NCBI RefSeq assembly: GCF_900496995.4
Contig: NC_044030.1
Span: forward strand, 74,998,017 to 75,062,016
DNA: 64,000 nucleotides
Source: Aquila chrysaetos chrysaetos
Taxonomy: Eukaryota > Chordata > Aves > Accipitriformes > Accipitridae
Reading direction: 5' to 3'
Under the pieces are notes generated by a model. It saw nothing but the letters and a program-made list of their open reading frames with translations, was not told the DNA's origin and did no database searches. Shown here in pieces: positions 36,370-49,582 of this stretch (position 1 is the first letter of the stretch; every line of letters begins with the position of its first letter). The position numbers and the translations under genes are program-made.

Positions 36370-39300
36370 GCCCCCTTACAATCACATTTTCTTAGCCAAT
36401 TTTCATTCAAAAGAATAATTTCTGAACAGATCAGTGAGGGTTGCTGGATAATTCAGGCAGAATGCACTAAAGAGCAAGAGTCCACCATAACTGTTCTTAG
36501 AAATACCAAACAAGAAAAAGGTCCTCTTAAAATTTTCCCTTTGCTGGTCCTACTGTACTTGCTACGGTAGTTTTTATTCATTAGCCACATCTTAGAGTAT
36601 ATGACATCTAAAGCAAATTATCATCTCTGTCTTCACATAACTTTGTCATAAGACCTCTTTTGTCCCTTTGTGATGACATACTGATGCCACGTTGCTTTGT
36701 GAGTGCAATTCTGTAGTGTAATACCAGCTTTTAGGTGTGACTGTCACCTGCCATACACTGTTCTGTGTGGTGCATCTCAGCCCTCTTCTGTTCATTGCTT
36801 GCTCTGGCTTTTATTACTTCCTCTGACCCCTGCATGGAGCTCGGGGTGGTTGCTTGCACTGACCTCTTCAGTACCAAAATGAGGAGGGTGATGGGTTTGG
36901 AGGTAGGCTGGGCACCCCCTTCCCTCCCTGCAATCAGTGGCATCCTTTTTTCTCTTCAACAAAGTGCTGTGGCACCTTTGTGTGGTATCAGAAATGTTTG
37001 GTTGTAGGAGAAGGCTGATTGAGAGCAAAGGTCTCGTACGTTGAAGGAGTGATGGGGAGACGATTTACTCTAAATGCGGCCTCTGACTTTTATAATTAGA
37101 TAGGCTCCAATTACTGCCTACCATCTTTTGTTGGTGTCTTCCGGGGCCATATCCTTGCTTGTCAGCAAGAGCGGAGTAACCTGTGAGAGTCTATAGGTGC
37201 TGCCCAGAGTCCCCTGAAGCTCACTAGCCCTTTGTCTAAAAGGCTTACTAGTACTACAGTTTCTAGTACTATCATGTGTCTTTTTGGTGTTGGTTTCATG
37301 AAGAATTCAAATTCACTGCTTTCTGTTGCTGAAGTAAGATAATGTCTCTTACGCTGGTCTGTTACATGATCTCAGTGCACTGCAGTTGCAGAGTGAGAAG
37401 CCTGGGCATCCTGTCCTTTCACGCTAATTCTGCAACCTAAGAGCCAGATTAACTCTTTAGAGAATTATTTTATGAGGAGTTTGCCAGGGCTGGAAAGGCT
37501 TTTGGGGTCACTTTTCACTTCAAGAAGTTACTGGGAAACATGTGAAGCAGCAAACTACTTACTTTCTGGCTTGGATTCTTTTCTGTATAGACTTGCATTG
37601 GTTTTAGTCAGACAGCAGGTGCTTACTCTGTAGTCTCTGCTTTTTTTATCTCTGAAAGGCTAATTTGTACTCCAGCGACTGTGGCAAGAACAGAGAGAGG
37701 TGAACTTGATGCTGACAACAAGAAATTCTAATTGTTCGGCTCTGCGTAAGTGTTGGACGTTACAGGAAATACTCTGGTAGTGCTTCCAGATCTGTCTTGT
37801 ACAGAGGCTGAGACAAAGACCATCTCTGATTTTCTGTATTACTGTAACATCAAAGAATGAAACATGCTATCTCTGTCTTCTGCAGCAGCATAAACTTAAT
37901 GGCTGACTTGTAACACAGTTCTTCATGTTGTATTATGCGTTACTAGAGCAAAGATTTAACCAGAGGGACAGTTTCATGCTGTGGTTAAGGAAAAGAGACA
38001 GTAGTCCCAGATAATATACTGCATTCTTTTTGGCTCGTTAACTTTGCTGGACTTTTTTAATCTGTAAAATGGGTAGAACTGCTCCTACTAGAGCCAAGAA
38101 GAGGTGCTGGGGTCAGGGCTGGGAATGGAGGAGTGATAGTTACAGCTGGGCAGCAGGGTGAGCAGGTGTAGTGGGTGCCTACGGCTGCTGGGGACCTTGC
38201 TGTATTTTCTTGGCTACCTCTGGGACAGAAGCCAGCGGTGAGTCTTGTCAGTCTCTGGCAGGTTTCCTGGCTCCCATGAACTGGCCAGCTGGCTCCTCTG
38301 CCCAGTCAGTGCAGTTGCTGCCTCCCCAATCTAGTTGTGAAATACGAATTAAAGGCAGTGTTTAAATGCAAAGTGTTTGGTTTTGCACATGAATTTACTC
38401 TGCACAAGCGCTAGTTAAGCAGTAGTACAGCAGCAGTTTGGCATAGTATCTCCAGGGGGTTTGGGAGTATGAGAAGAGCAGGGATTTTTGTCATAAGCAA
38501 ACCAACATTTTTTGAGCCATAAAAACTCATAAGAATATTTGCAAAAGTGTCACAGCTAAGGGCCAAATTCTGCTCTTGTTGCACAGCCAAGAAAAGGGTA
38601 AACACTAGTGTGATGTTGAATGTTTTCATATGCTCAGAGCAACTTTGTATGTTGATACAGATTTCCTTGCATATAACAAAGCAAGAATGTAGTGCTTCTA
38701 AATAATTTTTCCATTTTTGTAGGATTATTAGACAACGCAGCTGCCACGTAAGGGCAGGATCTACAATCAGACTAAGTGTTTTGCTGAAGAGTGTAACATC
38801 AGCTTTTTCAATGTAGCTCAGGTTACTTGTGTGTTACTCAGCAGGCCACAGCTGATATTTATTGAAATAACAAGCCCATAAGAAAGGCTGCAGGCAGCTG
38901 GGAAGAATCCCCTGGGAATCTAATCAAAGTTAATTTTCAAACAGTTTTTTATGTGTTGCTCCTGCTTGCATTGTAATGCTTTTGAGCTTACTGGGAAAAA
39001 TAGCAAGTTCATGTCCTTAGGATAAGGCTGACTTGAGCCTGATTTGAAACTCATAGGATATTCTCCTGAGCTGCCACACATGCCTTCCTCTTACTCTGTC
39101 CACTATATTCTGTCCTAAAAATACTATGTGCATGTCACTTCAGAAACACACGTCAATGAATAGTAATTGAAGGGCTGATAATGGGGACAGGTTTGAACAG
39201 TTTGGACTATTGATTTTCAGGAGCTGGTACGTGCCTTTGCAAAGAAAGATAAATGCTGCACTGGATTTGCTAAAATACAAAGATTGGAGGGAAGGGTAAA

Positions 39301-41568
39301 GCAGTGGCAGTTGCTATCCGACAGAGGAAGATGTATTTTGCTTTGTTTCTGAGAAAACATAAGCTAGCCTACTGATGTGAGCAAATCAGCACTGGCAGAT
39401 GGAAAAATAATGAGGTTGTAATAAGTATAGCTTGCATAAGTAAAGGTCTAACTGTACAGGCAGCTGAAGATGGAAAGACCATGGAGAAAAATATGAAATA
39501 TCATACTGCTTACCTTATGATGGTAGGTAGCAACGTGCAATTTTGAAGTGTATACTTCTTCTTGTCATTTGGTGTGGCAAGCTCTGAAACAAGAAAACAA
39601 TACTAGCCTGGTACCTGCCTTCTAGCAAAGCTTTTCTGTGCCAAGAGAAGCCTGGATATTGGTGAAAGTAGAGTAAATGTATCACTCAGGCAAAGCAGAC
39701 CTGGCGGAGATGTAAGCCGGCCCCTGCAGCAATAGATGGCAGTGCCAGGAGAGATTCTGAGATCCTGTTGTGTGTCTCCCAGGGTTGTGTTAACTCTCAT
39801 AACTGCAGAGGTATGTTAAGAGCTAGTGTTCAGCCACTCTAAGGTGACACCAAGAGTCTCAGAGTTGCTGCTTTGCAGACTACAGCCTTGTTTCCCAAGG
39901 CTTAATTTCTCTGTTGTGTGACTTTTTGTTTGAAAACCCAGAAATTTGTGCTGTTTCCTGGAGCTCAGATTACAAATGGCTCTGGTGGTTGTGTGTCTGT
40001 CACCTGTGCTCCTGACAAAGATGCATTCCCACAATCTTTATATTATCTACAGACAGCACCAGCAACGTTTTCATGTCGTCTTTCAAATCTTTCTAAGAAT
40101 GTTCAGTGCCAGAGGGGCAAAATTGATAGCTCTGGAGGGTTTTGGTACAAATGTACCTGCTTGATAATGGCTCCTCATTCATAATTGTATCTTAACCTCT
40201 CTCAGCCACGTTTTGAATCAGTGGAATGTGTATAACATTGATTTTCTTTCAAATCATTCTTCATCAAAATGTGCCAAGATACATGCCTTACAAAGCTTAA
40301 ATGTGTCTTAAGCATACTGTGTGTTTTACTGGTCAAATTGTAATCTCATTAGGAAATGTGATTAGAAAATGTAAAAATTGTAATCTCGTTAGATAGGATC
40401 TGCTGTTTAAAAAGTTTGCTTTGGCTATATTTCCTGCTTTTAATTCTTTACTAGTCTGGTTAGTATCAACTGTCCTTTCCCTTCCTGCCCATCCTGACTC
40501 ATGTCAAGCTGACATGACTGTGATGTCCTATGTTGTGCTGTGTGCCCTCAGTAGATACTACGCCAGCACTGACTTTTTTCAGTTCTTGGGAAAATTTCTC
40601 ATTCCAAAATTTATTGAACAACACTGTGAAGTTCCCACACAGTTCTTGACCTTCCCTTTTACAACGCGAATGCAAGTTATCAAAACTTGCTGGCCCTAAA
40701 AGTGTCAAGCTTTAGGAGTTGCTCTTTAACATCTTCTTTAGTTACTTTTGAAGTAGGAATAGTATGACTGCATTGCAGGACTGTCTTCCCACCTACAAAA
40801 CAAGAATACTTTGATAAACAATTCTGGTTTTGGTTTTTTTGTTTGTTTTTTTCTGGCTGTCTTCTATGATCAACAGATCAACAGATCATCTCCATTTAAT
40901 AACAGACTAGAAGTTACATTTGTAGTTTCATTTCCAATAGGTATGTTATATTTGTGTTTCACTGGCTTAGTAATCACCATGTCAGGTGTAGAAAGGATCT
41001 AGACAAGGTAGATGTCCACCTCAACTGAATTCTTTAATTCTTCCTCTCTGCTGACCTGGGCATCTGTTCATTTTGCTTGAGGATACTTCTAGAGGAAACT
41101 TGTAAATACCAGTCCTTGCTTTTGAATCAGGTAGCATGACTTGTGCATGAATGTAAACGGGCATATGGTAGGTACAGTTTATTAGGATGAGATTGCAAGG
41201 ACAGTATGAGTTAAAATGACACAGCAGTATGGGGGCAGCTTTTCAGGCAGATAAGCCATTGTGTTTGAATGTAGTTTGGACAAGAGAGGAGCCAAGTTCT
41301 AGTGGACAGATGCAGGACTATGGCTTAGATTTACCAGCGTTTGATTGAAATTTGAGCAACATTAAAAAAATAGACTCTCTTAAAAAAATCCATTCACAAG
41401 TGTAGTTCAGAGAAAATCAGTTATTCAAACTGTGCCATCCACATAAGTTAATCCTTTAAAATAGCTAACAAGAAAGCTGAAGAAATGAAGACCTGCACAT
41501 TTGTCTCACTGCAAGTTTTATTCCATCAATTTCTCCCTTTCGAAGTTTGGGTTTTGTTTTGTTGTTTG

Positions 41569-41582
41569 TTTTTTTTTTTTTT
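41569..41582. repeat. poly-T tract
   Basis: A run of about 14 T's follows GTTTTGTTTTGTTGTTTG. It is T-rich low-complexity sequence with no attached transposon that I recognise. Confidence 0.8.
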
Positions 41583-43862
41583 ATTAATGTGTGGCTGTAT
41601 CATGTTTTAGGATGACTTTGTTTTGGGTTTTCACTTTTATTTTTAAAAACTAGTGTGAGACAAAAGCACAAAATAGATGAACTCTATGAATGCCAAACAA
41701 TACTAGGAATTCTGTTTTTCATGAAAGCCAGAAATGCTCTAGTAGCGGCATTATGGCTTACGTGTCAAATTCACCCTTGTTGATGATAGCTTATGTTCAC
41801 TCCCTTGGGTCTTTTATAAGTTGTGCTTCATTGTGCAGGCTTGTAAATCCCAATTATACTAATGGGTGTCATGCTTTCACATTATAGGAAAGAAGTGCCA
41901 AATACAGCCCACAGTGGGATGCCCTCATCTAGCAACTAGCTCTTACACTATGGAGCCTTTCTCTTAGCTATCAAAAACATTTAACACTGGGGAAGAGAAC
42001 ATTAATACAGCTTGTATTTGAGTCAAGGACAATGATCCGGAAAGCTGTTTGCAGTTGTGTTCTATCAGGCTGTTGCATATTGGGATGAGAGATAAAGCAG
42101 TTCTCATATGAAAGAAAGAAAGTGGCATTTGCAAAGTTGATGGTCAGTTAATTATTGCTGAAAAATACATAGCAACTTGCTCTTGTACTTTTTAGAAACA
42201 TTATTTGATATGCTAGCCTCATTTACTGAAATGTCTCGTAAAATAATTCTTTGCTACAAATTAGAAGGCCAAACATTTGTGCTCTCCTGTTTCTGAGAAA
42301 CTGGTTCTCAGAAAGCCATGAAACATAGGTTGGCACCACTATATGGCATTTTGATGACGGCTGATGTCCTGTCTTTGTTTTGAAAGAAATCAAATCACAG
42401 ATGTTAACTGTGCTTTCCTGTGGAGTGTATAAGTAGGATGGGTAACTGTCTGATGGTTTTATATTGCTGATTTCGTTGGCAGCATTTTAAAGAGAGTGCA
42501 TGAAAACAGGTGCATTCAGAGAGATGTATGGACACCAGTTTTAGTTTGTTCATGCTTCAAACCAGTGCTCTTAGAACTGGATTCATATGGGTTTATTTTA
42601 GACACTTACCCAAGAATCTTGAGGTGGGAGCATGGTTGGTCGGGATGGTGGTCCAGCCTGCTGAAGTTCAGAGTCATTCTTCTGAAGACCTCTAAAAGGG
42701 TCCTTCAGCAACTGAGCTCTTAACTGTGGTTACTGGTGCTTCATAGCTTTGTAAAGGCGTTATCTAGCACAGGTCATGTTTATCTTTCATTAATAACTTG
42801 AGTAGGTATTTTGACTGCCTAAAGCTAGCTGGGGGGAACCTATGGTGTTATCTCTGATTTAAGCAGGGGTTAAGTCTGCGTGTTCAGAAAGGAGTGAAGT
42901 TACTACAGCCAGGATTTTTCCATCTGCTAGTTTGCTCTTCAGGTTTATGTCATACCCAGAGGCTCTTAAAAGGGTACTCAGAATCCTTACCCATTGACTG
43001 GTTTAATGAGACATTTTGTCTAGGCTATAGCTCCATAATTTAACATCTTCTCTGGACAAAATGGTGGCTTTTTGCCTTTTTCATAATCCTGGCTGTTTTC
43101 CTTTCTTTTCTTCATCCCAGCCAAAGAAAATTATCTTGACAAATATTTGACTTCATTGAATATGTGTGAGCCCATGGCACAGTTGATTGGGTTTTCAGCG
43201 CTGGGCTGCTGGTCAATAAACAGGTTGACCCTGGAGGGACTAGTATCCTGATTCTTAACATTTCCTGAAAGTCTGTGCTGCAGATGATACAGCAATTAGG
43301 TTTTCTTAGAATTTAAAAATGTGTGCAAGCAAGAGAGGAGCAATACTTATTACGTGGAGTAATGATTTGGTATTATAAAAGCTTGTAACTCAGAGGGAAA
43401 ACCATCTGGTGAAAAATATGTGCATTTTTCTCATTGCAAGTATAACCCTGGGGTTGTTTTTTCTCATTTTATTTCTGACTGCTTTTCATTTGGTCTAAGA
43501 ACTTGTTAATGACCTGTGGCAATCAAAGTCAGCAATAGCTAACAGCGAAAATGAGAGTTAATTTTGGAACACTGTTGTCCCTCACTCCCCTCTGTTCTCA
43601 TATAAAATGTTACACGAACCTGTTGTGCCTTATCTTAAACTAAATTATTAGACGTAGGCACCATGTATTCTTTTGTGGTTTTGATCTTTTCAGCAATGTC
43701 TCCTACCAGGTAGTTTAGTATGTATGGTGTGGAGCTCTCTGTAGATTGAAGAAATGGCTATCAAATTACTAGAAATATGACTTCCTGCTCTGTTTATAAA
43801 TGATTTTATTTTTTGGAAACTATTTTTATTCCTGATTTTATGTTATAATGTTACTTCCTTTT

Positions 43863-43897
43863 CTTTTTTCTTTTTTCTTTTTTCTTTTTTCTTTTTT
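43863..43897. repeat. (CTTTTTT)5 microsatellite
   Basis: Five perfect copies of the 7-bp unit CTTTTTT run from 43863 to 43897. The seven bases before them continue the T-rich pattern imperfectly. The tract is likely to vary in length between individuals. Confidence 0.95.
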
Positions 43898-45105
43898 AAT
43901 GAAGAGTGAACTGCCTCTAAATGTGTAGTAGAAGGTACTGGATTTCATCATGGAGGGCCAGTTTTTGCTCTCGATGTAACAGATGTAAGTCTGCTTTGTT
44001 TCATGTGATGCAGCTGTAACGAAGGGAACAGAGTCTGTAACAGTATTCTGAGAATGAAGACTTGGACAGGGGCAGCAGGCAGAAGGACTGTTCAGGTGTT
44101 ACTTAGATGGGCAAGAGGGCTGAGTGGCCTTCTGTTAAGTATGGGGTAATTGAAGGAGAGTAGCAAAGAGATTGTATAGCAACTCAGCTGTCTCCAGGCT
44201 TGCCTGGGTATCTGGCAGTCTTTGCTTACATCTGCACTTTGTAACGTGGTGGAACATGAAGATGCGCAAGCAAGGATTAGACTAGCTCAGGTACCAGAAA
44301 GGTCCAGCTCCCTCAAACTCCACCTCCTGACAGCAACCCAAACAGATCTCTCCTGTCCTGGAAAAGGTGAATTCAGCACTGACTGTGGTATTTTACCCCA
44401 TAGCTGTCTCATGCTGTAACTAAATATAGGCCCCGTTACATGTCTTAAATGAGCAGGAGCTTTTTGAAATGTAAAAGTATACTAAATAATCAGGTGTCAA
44501 GATTTATTCTTGTTACCAACAGCTGCTAAGTTATCTAGTGCTGGCTGCTTAAGTGCTATGACTTACCTGAATTTTAAACGTGGTGTGGACCTTTAGTTCT
44601 GCACCAGCCTGACTTGAATAAGCATTTCTGTTTAATAACTTAAATAAAGTCCAGAGCTCCACCTCTGTGTTGTTTGCCTGTTTGGCAGCTCCAGTGTATG
44701 AAAGTAATAAAAGAAATTGAAATGGCCTTTTCAGTGTGGCTCTGGGCTATATGGTTTTTCATAACTGGTGTTTGAAATCATAACTCTCCTTTTTAGAGAA
44801 AGTGGAGGGATGTGCATGACTGACACAGCTGGCCTTCCTGCATATGATCTTCAAAGAAGCTCGTTTTTATTATTTTTCTTGTGATAAAAGAAGAAGTAAA
44901 AATTAATCTGGAGAAACCCTAATCTCTCAGGTATTTTTGTAGATTACATCTCATAGTTGATTGGTTGTTTTTTTTTCCCCAGTCATAGTCCTCTTGTACG
45001 TGCTGAGCTTAGGAAAACTGGTGAATGGTCTTTAGCTTGCATGGAGATGGTATGCATGAGAAGAGTGGATTTCCCAGCTGAAGCATGCTGGAAATTCATT
45101 ACACC

Positions 45106-45126
45106 TTTTTTTTTTTTTTTTTTTTT
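45106..45126. repeat. poly-T tract, 21 bp
   Basis: Twenty-one T's in a row in intron 2. The tract could be the reverse complement of a poly-A tail, but no adjacent retrotransposed sequence is recognisable. Confidence 0.9.
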
Positions 45127-48100
45127 AATACCTGTCAGGTCTGAGTTTTCAAGTATCTTCTCCTTGCAGAGTTGGCTTGCAGGAGCACAGTTATCAGTGA
45201 TTGCATTTCCTTTTCTTTGGTGTGGCAGCTCCAAACACAGTCACTCCTCCTTTCTTCTGTAAGCATCTGAAAAATACCTATGTTTGGTGGTGCATGATCA
45301 CCCTGGCTTTGATACGCTCTTATTCTGTACAATACCTATTGCTGTTTTATGATGTACCTGAGACTACTGACTAATGCAGAGTTTTGGACAATATTCACTT
45401 CTCCGCATTGATAGTGCTGCATTAGTGACAGACAGAAGTAATGAATTTTATTTCAAAGGTGTCTGTAATTCACAGTGAAATGGGTATTAGTAGTTTGGTG
45501 GGTTCAAGACATTATCCACTTTTCAAAGTGGTGACTGCTTAAAAATGCATCATGTTCTGGCAAAAGTTATTACAATGTGTATTTCCAGTCAGCTGTGCTG
45601 AAGGGAAAGGAGGGAGACGAGCTATCTGAAGGTAAGATCCTGTCTGAATCCTATGTAATTTTTAAGCTGGGTATGTAAAATCCTACCACAGTCCACAAAA
45701 GGATTCAGTCTGCTTACTTTCTGGATCTATCTAACCCTGAAAGCTCCTACACACTAACATCTCAGCTGCAGCTCAACTACATACCTAGATTCTAGTGAAG
45801 GTGATGCAGAGTTAATTGTGGTTGTGGCAGTGACTTTAGGAAATAATGTTTGTCTTTTGTGTTATAGCCTACTCGTGAGAATATTTTGCTCAGTACGTAG
45901 GCAACCCATTTCAAGGCTCAAGGCTAGAGGTTTCCATTTCTCCCTGGCACATCCAGGAAATGGAGGGCTTACTTTAGCCTTCGATTTCTACCATCTAGAA
46001 TTAAATGCTTAAATCTGTGGTGTATCTGCGTAAATACGTGACTAAATTGGCTGGGTGATTCCATCTCAAGTATTCAAAGCTGCTGAGCTGAGAGGACTTC
46101 ATTGTACAGCCCTTCCCTGGGATAGACCACATGGGTCTTAAACTTAATCCTGGGTTTGCTTTTTTCATTTTCTTTTCAAAGAAGGATCTGCAAGCTTTCT
46201 GAATGTAAACATGTTATTAACATCCCAGAGGTAAAGAACTTAATCTCTCAGCCTTCAGCTCCAGGTTTTTTCTGAACCTACAAAATCAGGAACTGTACAG
46301 ATGTAATCAAATTGAGAAATGAGACTGTTTCTCTAGTAGTGACTGTAGGCTCCTTAGCACTACATGGTGCCTGACACTTAAAATATGCAGAGGTTGGGGC
46401 ACCAGAGGAGGGGGAGGAACAGGAAGGTTTTGTTCCTTCTTTTATCTGCACTCATTGTAGACAAGATAGCATTCAGTTCCTGCTCTTTTTTGGGGGGAAG
46501 GTACCCACTCCCTTTATGGACATGAAGAGGGAGGCATAGCCATTTGAAAAAAAGCAAAACCCACAACAAAAAATCCCTGACCAAAAGTAGCTGGTGCTGT
46601 GCATGCTGAGGAAAAGCAGTGTGAAACAGTACAGTGAGAAAAACAAATGGATGATGTGCAACTTCTTGTGTTTTTTCTTGTCTTGATGCATTAAGCACCT
46701 AGTGTGCTAGACCTGAGAAAGATTTTTGACGTACATGAATGGCAGCAAGAGATCGAAATCCCATTTGAAAACAAACACCTTACAATCCTAGCTGGTGTTT
46801 CGGTCACTGAAAATCTGTCCAGGCTGTTCTGGGGACTTAACGTCATTTAATGCCATGCTGGTGAGCCTGGTATGGAATAGACTTACATATTTACCTTTTC
46901 TGGTAGACAAAAGTGCTTTTGTACTACCCAGTTTTGAGTCAATGGAGATTTTGAGTCAAAGCCTTACTTTGGTGAAGCTTGGTGAAGATAACATTGTTGG
47001 TGTTGGTATCATACTCAGTAATTTGTGTGTGATTGAAACAAATCTGATTTGTGAGTGCTTTTTCCCCATCTGAAGCTTTTTAAGCAAACCACATAGATAA
47101 TAGCTTCACGTTTCATTTAAATGTCAGCTGTGTTATGTTTGAATTGTGGATTATATTGTTAGGCAAGTTACATCCGAGCAGTGCTTCTAAATGAATCCTA
47201 AAGTTCAATCGTGGTAAACAGTTGGACTTGACTATTTTTCTGAGTTCTTTTGTTAATTTGAATAAATTCTTCTTCTGTTTACAAGAAAATATATTATACC
47301 TTGTTAAATACATGACTGTGTAATTTATTGGATTTGCGAGCATACATGTATACAGCTTGTATAGTCATGGAAACTGGATAGTCCGTAGTGTGCCTCTGGC
47401 GAGGCAGCCTGCTTAAGCACAAAAAATGAAATTGAAGAGCTCAAACTGAGTTTAGGTCCTAAACGGATGAATCCAACCTACTACTACAGGTTTAGCAATT
47501 TCAGAATTATTAATTTCAAACCCATGCAACGTGCTGTGAAATTATTTGTTGAAATGAAAGTGAAACTGCAGTGGTGGGGAGATTTCTTTTTTTTTGCTCA
47601 AATGATACCGATTAACTCATGTGTCCTAAAAAGATAATACAATGTAAGACTTCTTATCTATTTGAATTGAGATGTCAAACTCTTACCTTAAGTTGCACCC
47701 AGTTATCCATGTTTTGACAGTGTTTAACATTAGGGAACTAAACTTCAGTGTACTGCTAACAATGAAGAGAGGAGACCAAGGGCACTTTAAATACCTGAAG
47801 TCCCATAAGTGGCAGGAAATCATTTGGTATGTCCAGAGAATTCTGGTAAGTTGTGCGTGTTGCAGAAGGTGTTGCTGGTTCCTTTCTGGTAGTCCCTGAC
47901 AGTTTCATGTGAGGAAGATCTATCCCAATCCCACAGTTGGGGATTAGTTTAATCTTCGCAGTTTTAGTCAGACATCTAAAGATAGTGTTTACTGGCACAG
48001 ACTGTATTCATGTTCTTTCATTCTTCAGAGCTCTATTACTTCTAGATAGATATTCAGATTAAAATCCCAAATATGTACACACTGCACATTATAAACGGAC

Positions 48101-49556
48101 CTTGGATGCTGTTGGTCATACAAGAGGATAGACCAAAGATGTGTCATTTCCCTGGCAGATCTGTGGTTTCTGTGTGTGTGATAGCTGGTTGTAATGATCT
48201 GTTGGGTAACTATGCTGCTGACTGAAATGTATTCTTTCCTTTCCCCTGGTTAGGATTGAGAAGGAATCTCTGCTGATGCAAAATGTAACCATTTCTTCCT
48301 TAGAAAGACCATTAAAAAATGAGTAATACGTCTTAAAATGGGGTTTGGACTTTCTCATTGCTGTAGGTGCAAAGTGGCAGTTCTGTGCAGATATTCCTGC
48401 TGCGTCTGCAGTGTTCAAATGAGTGGCCCAGATGGGTTTTATCCTTCTGAGTTTATATTTTTCTTTGCCAAAGGCAAATTTTCATTGCAGGCAGTTTCTC
48501 TAGGCTTTTTCCACAACTATGTGCAACTAAAAATTTGATTAGGCTGTTGCCAAAGGATGTTAATAGAAGCCTTCTTTCCAATCCTTAAACCAGGATTCAT
48601 CTGCATCTGACTCATCCCCGATCTCAGCAGTCAGAGGAAGCTGGATTGACTTGAGAATTGGATCTGAAATCTGAAGATGATCAGTCTGTTTCTTTCACTA
48701 AGGATGCTTTATCCATCTCTGCTGTTTATACTGTTTAATTTTTCCTTTGGTGTGAGGTTGAGAGGTGCTGTCTTTCTTGCAGGTAGTAAATTTGTACAGA
48801 AGTGTCTTGCCTGAGCCTCACAGCCAGTCATTAGCATTACTGGGACAGGAGAAAGCTGTCTTGGACTGAGCCTTGCATGCTGGGTACAGTTAGATGATGC
48901 AGTAAGTAGTCTAAGCGCTGGAAAGGTGCGCACAAATAAAAAGTGCGGGGAATGACATGATCTGAAACAATACAGAAGTTGATAAATCTGTTTCTTTTAG
49001 ATCAGCTTTTCTTTGCTTGAAACTGTTCTTTAGGACTCTCCTGGTTCTGACTGTTTCAGAGCAAACTGAATTAAAGAACTGTAGGTGAATCTGAATGTTA
49101 CAAGAGAACTGGTTCATTTTTCTTCTGCAGGAGAGGTTTTATAGAAAACTGTTAATTGCCCTAGGAAAACTTAAAGAACCCCCTCTCCTCATGCTCCAGG
49201 AATAGATTGCTGATTACATGCAATATAAATTAAGGGAAGAACAGATAAAAAACAGTAACAAAAATATTTTTTTCCCAAAGGATTATTGTATCTGGAAGTT
49301 TGTGGGAGACCATGTATGCCTAAGTATATCTGGATGTTCATTCAAAGTAAGGCTCAATCTTTAGGAAACAGACTTAGTCTCCTGCATCCTTTTTAGCTTT
49401 TAAAAATAAGATTTTGCTGATTTCATGTGTGTGTGAATAGCAGAGACTGGGAAGCCATGTGTACAGCCTCACTTCCCTACAGTCCTGTAATTCTATTACT
49501 GAGAATTAGAAACTTGCATTAAAGCACTGTTGTTGTTGGGTTTTGTGTGTGGTTTC

Positions 49557-49582
49557 TTTTCTTTCCTTTTTTTTTTTTTTTA
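49557..49582. repeat. T-rich tract
   Basis: TTTCTTTTCTTTCC is followed by about 16 T's. It is simple sequence in intron 2, with no transposon seen beside it. Confidence 0.7.
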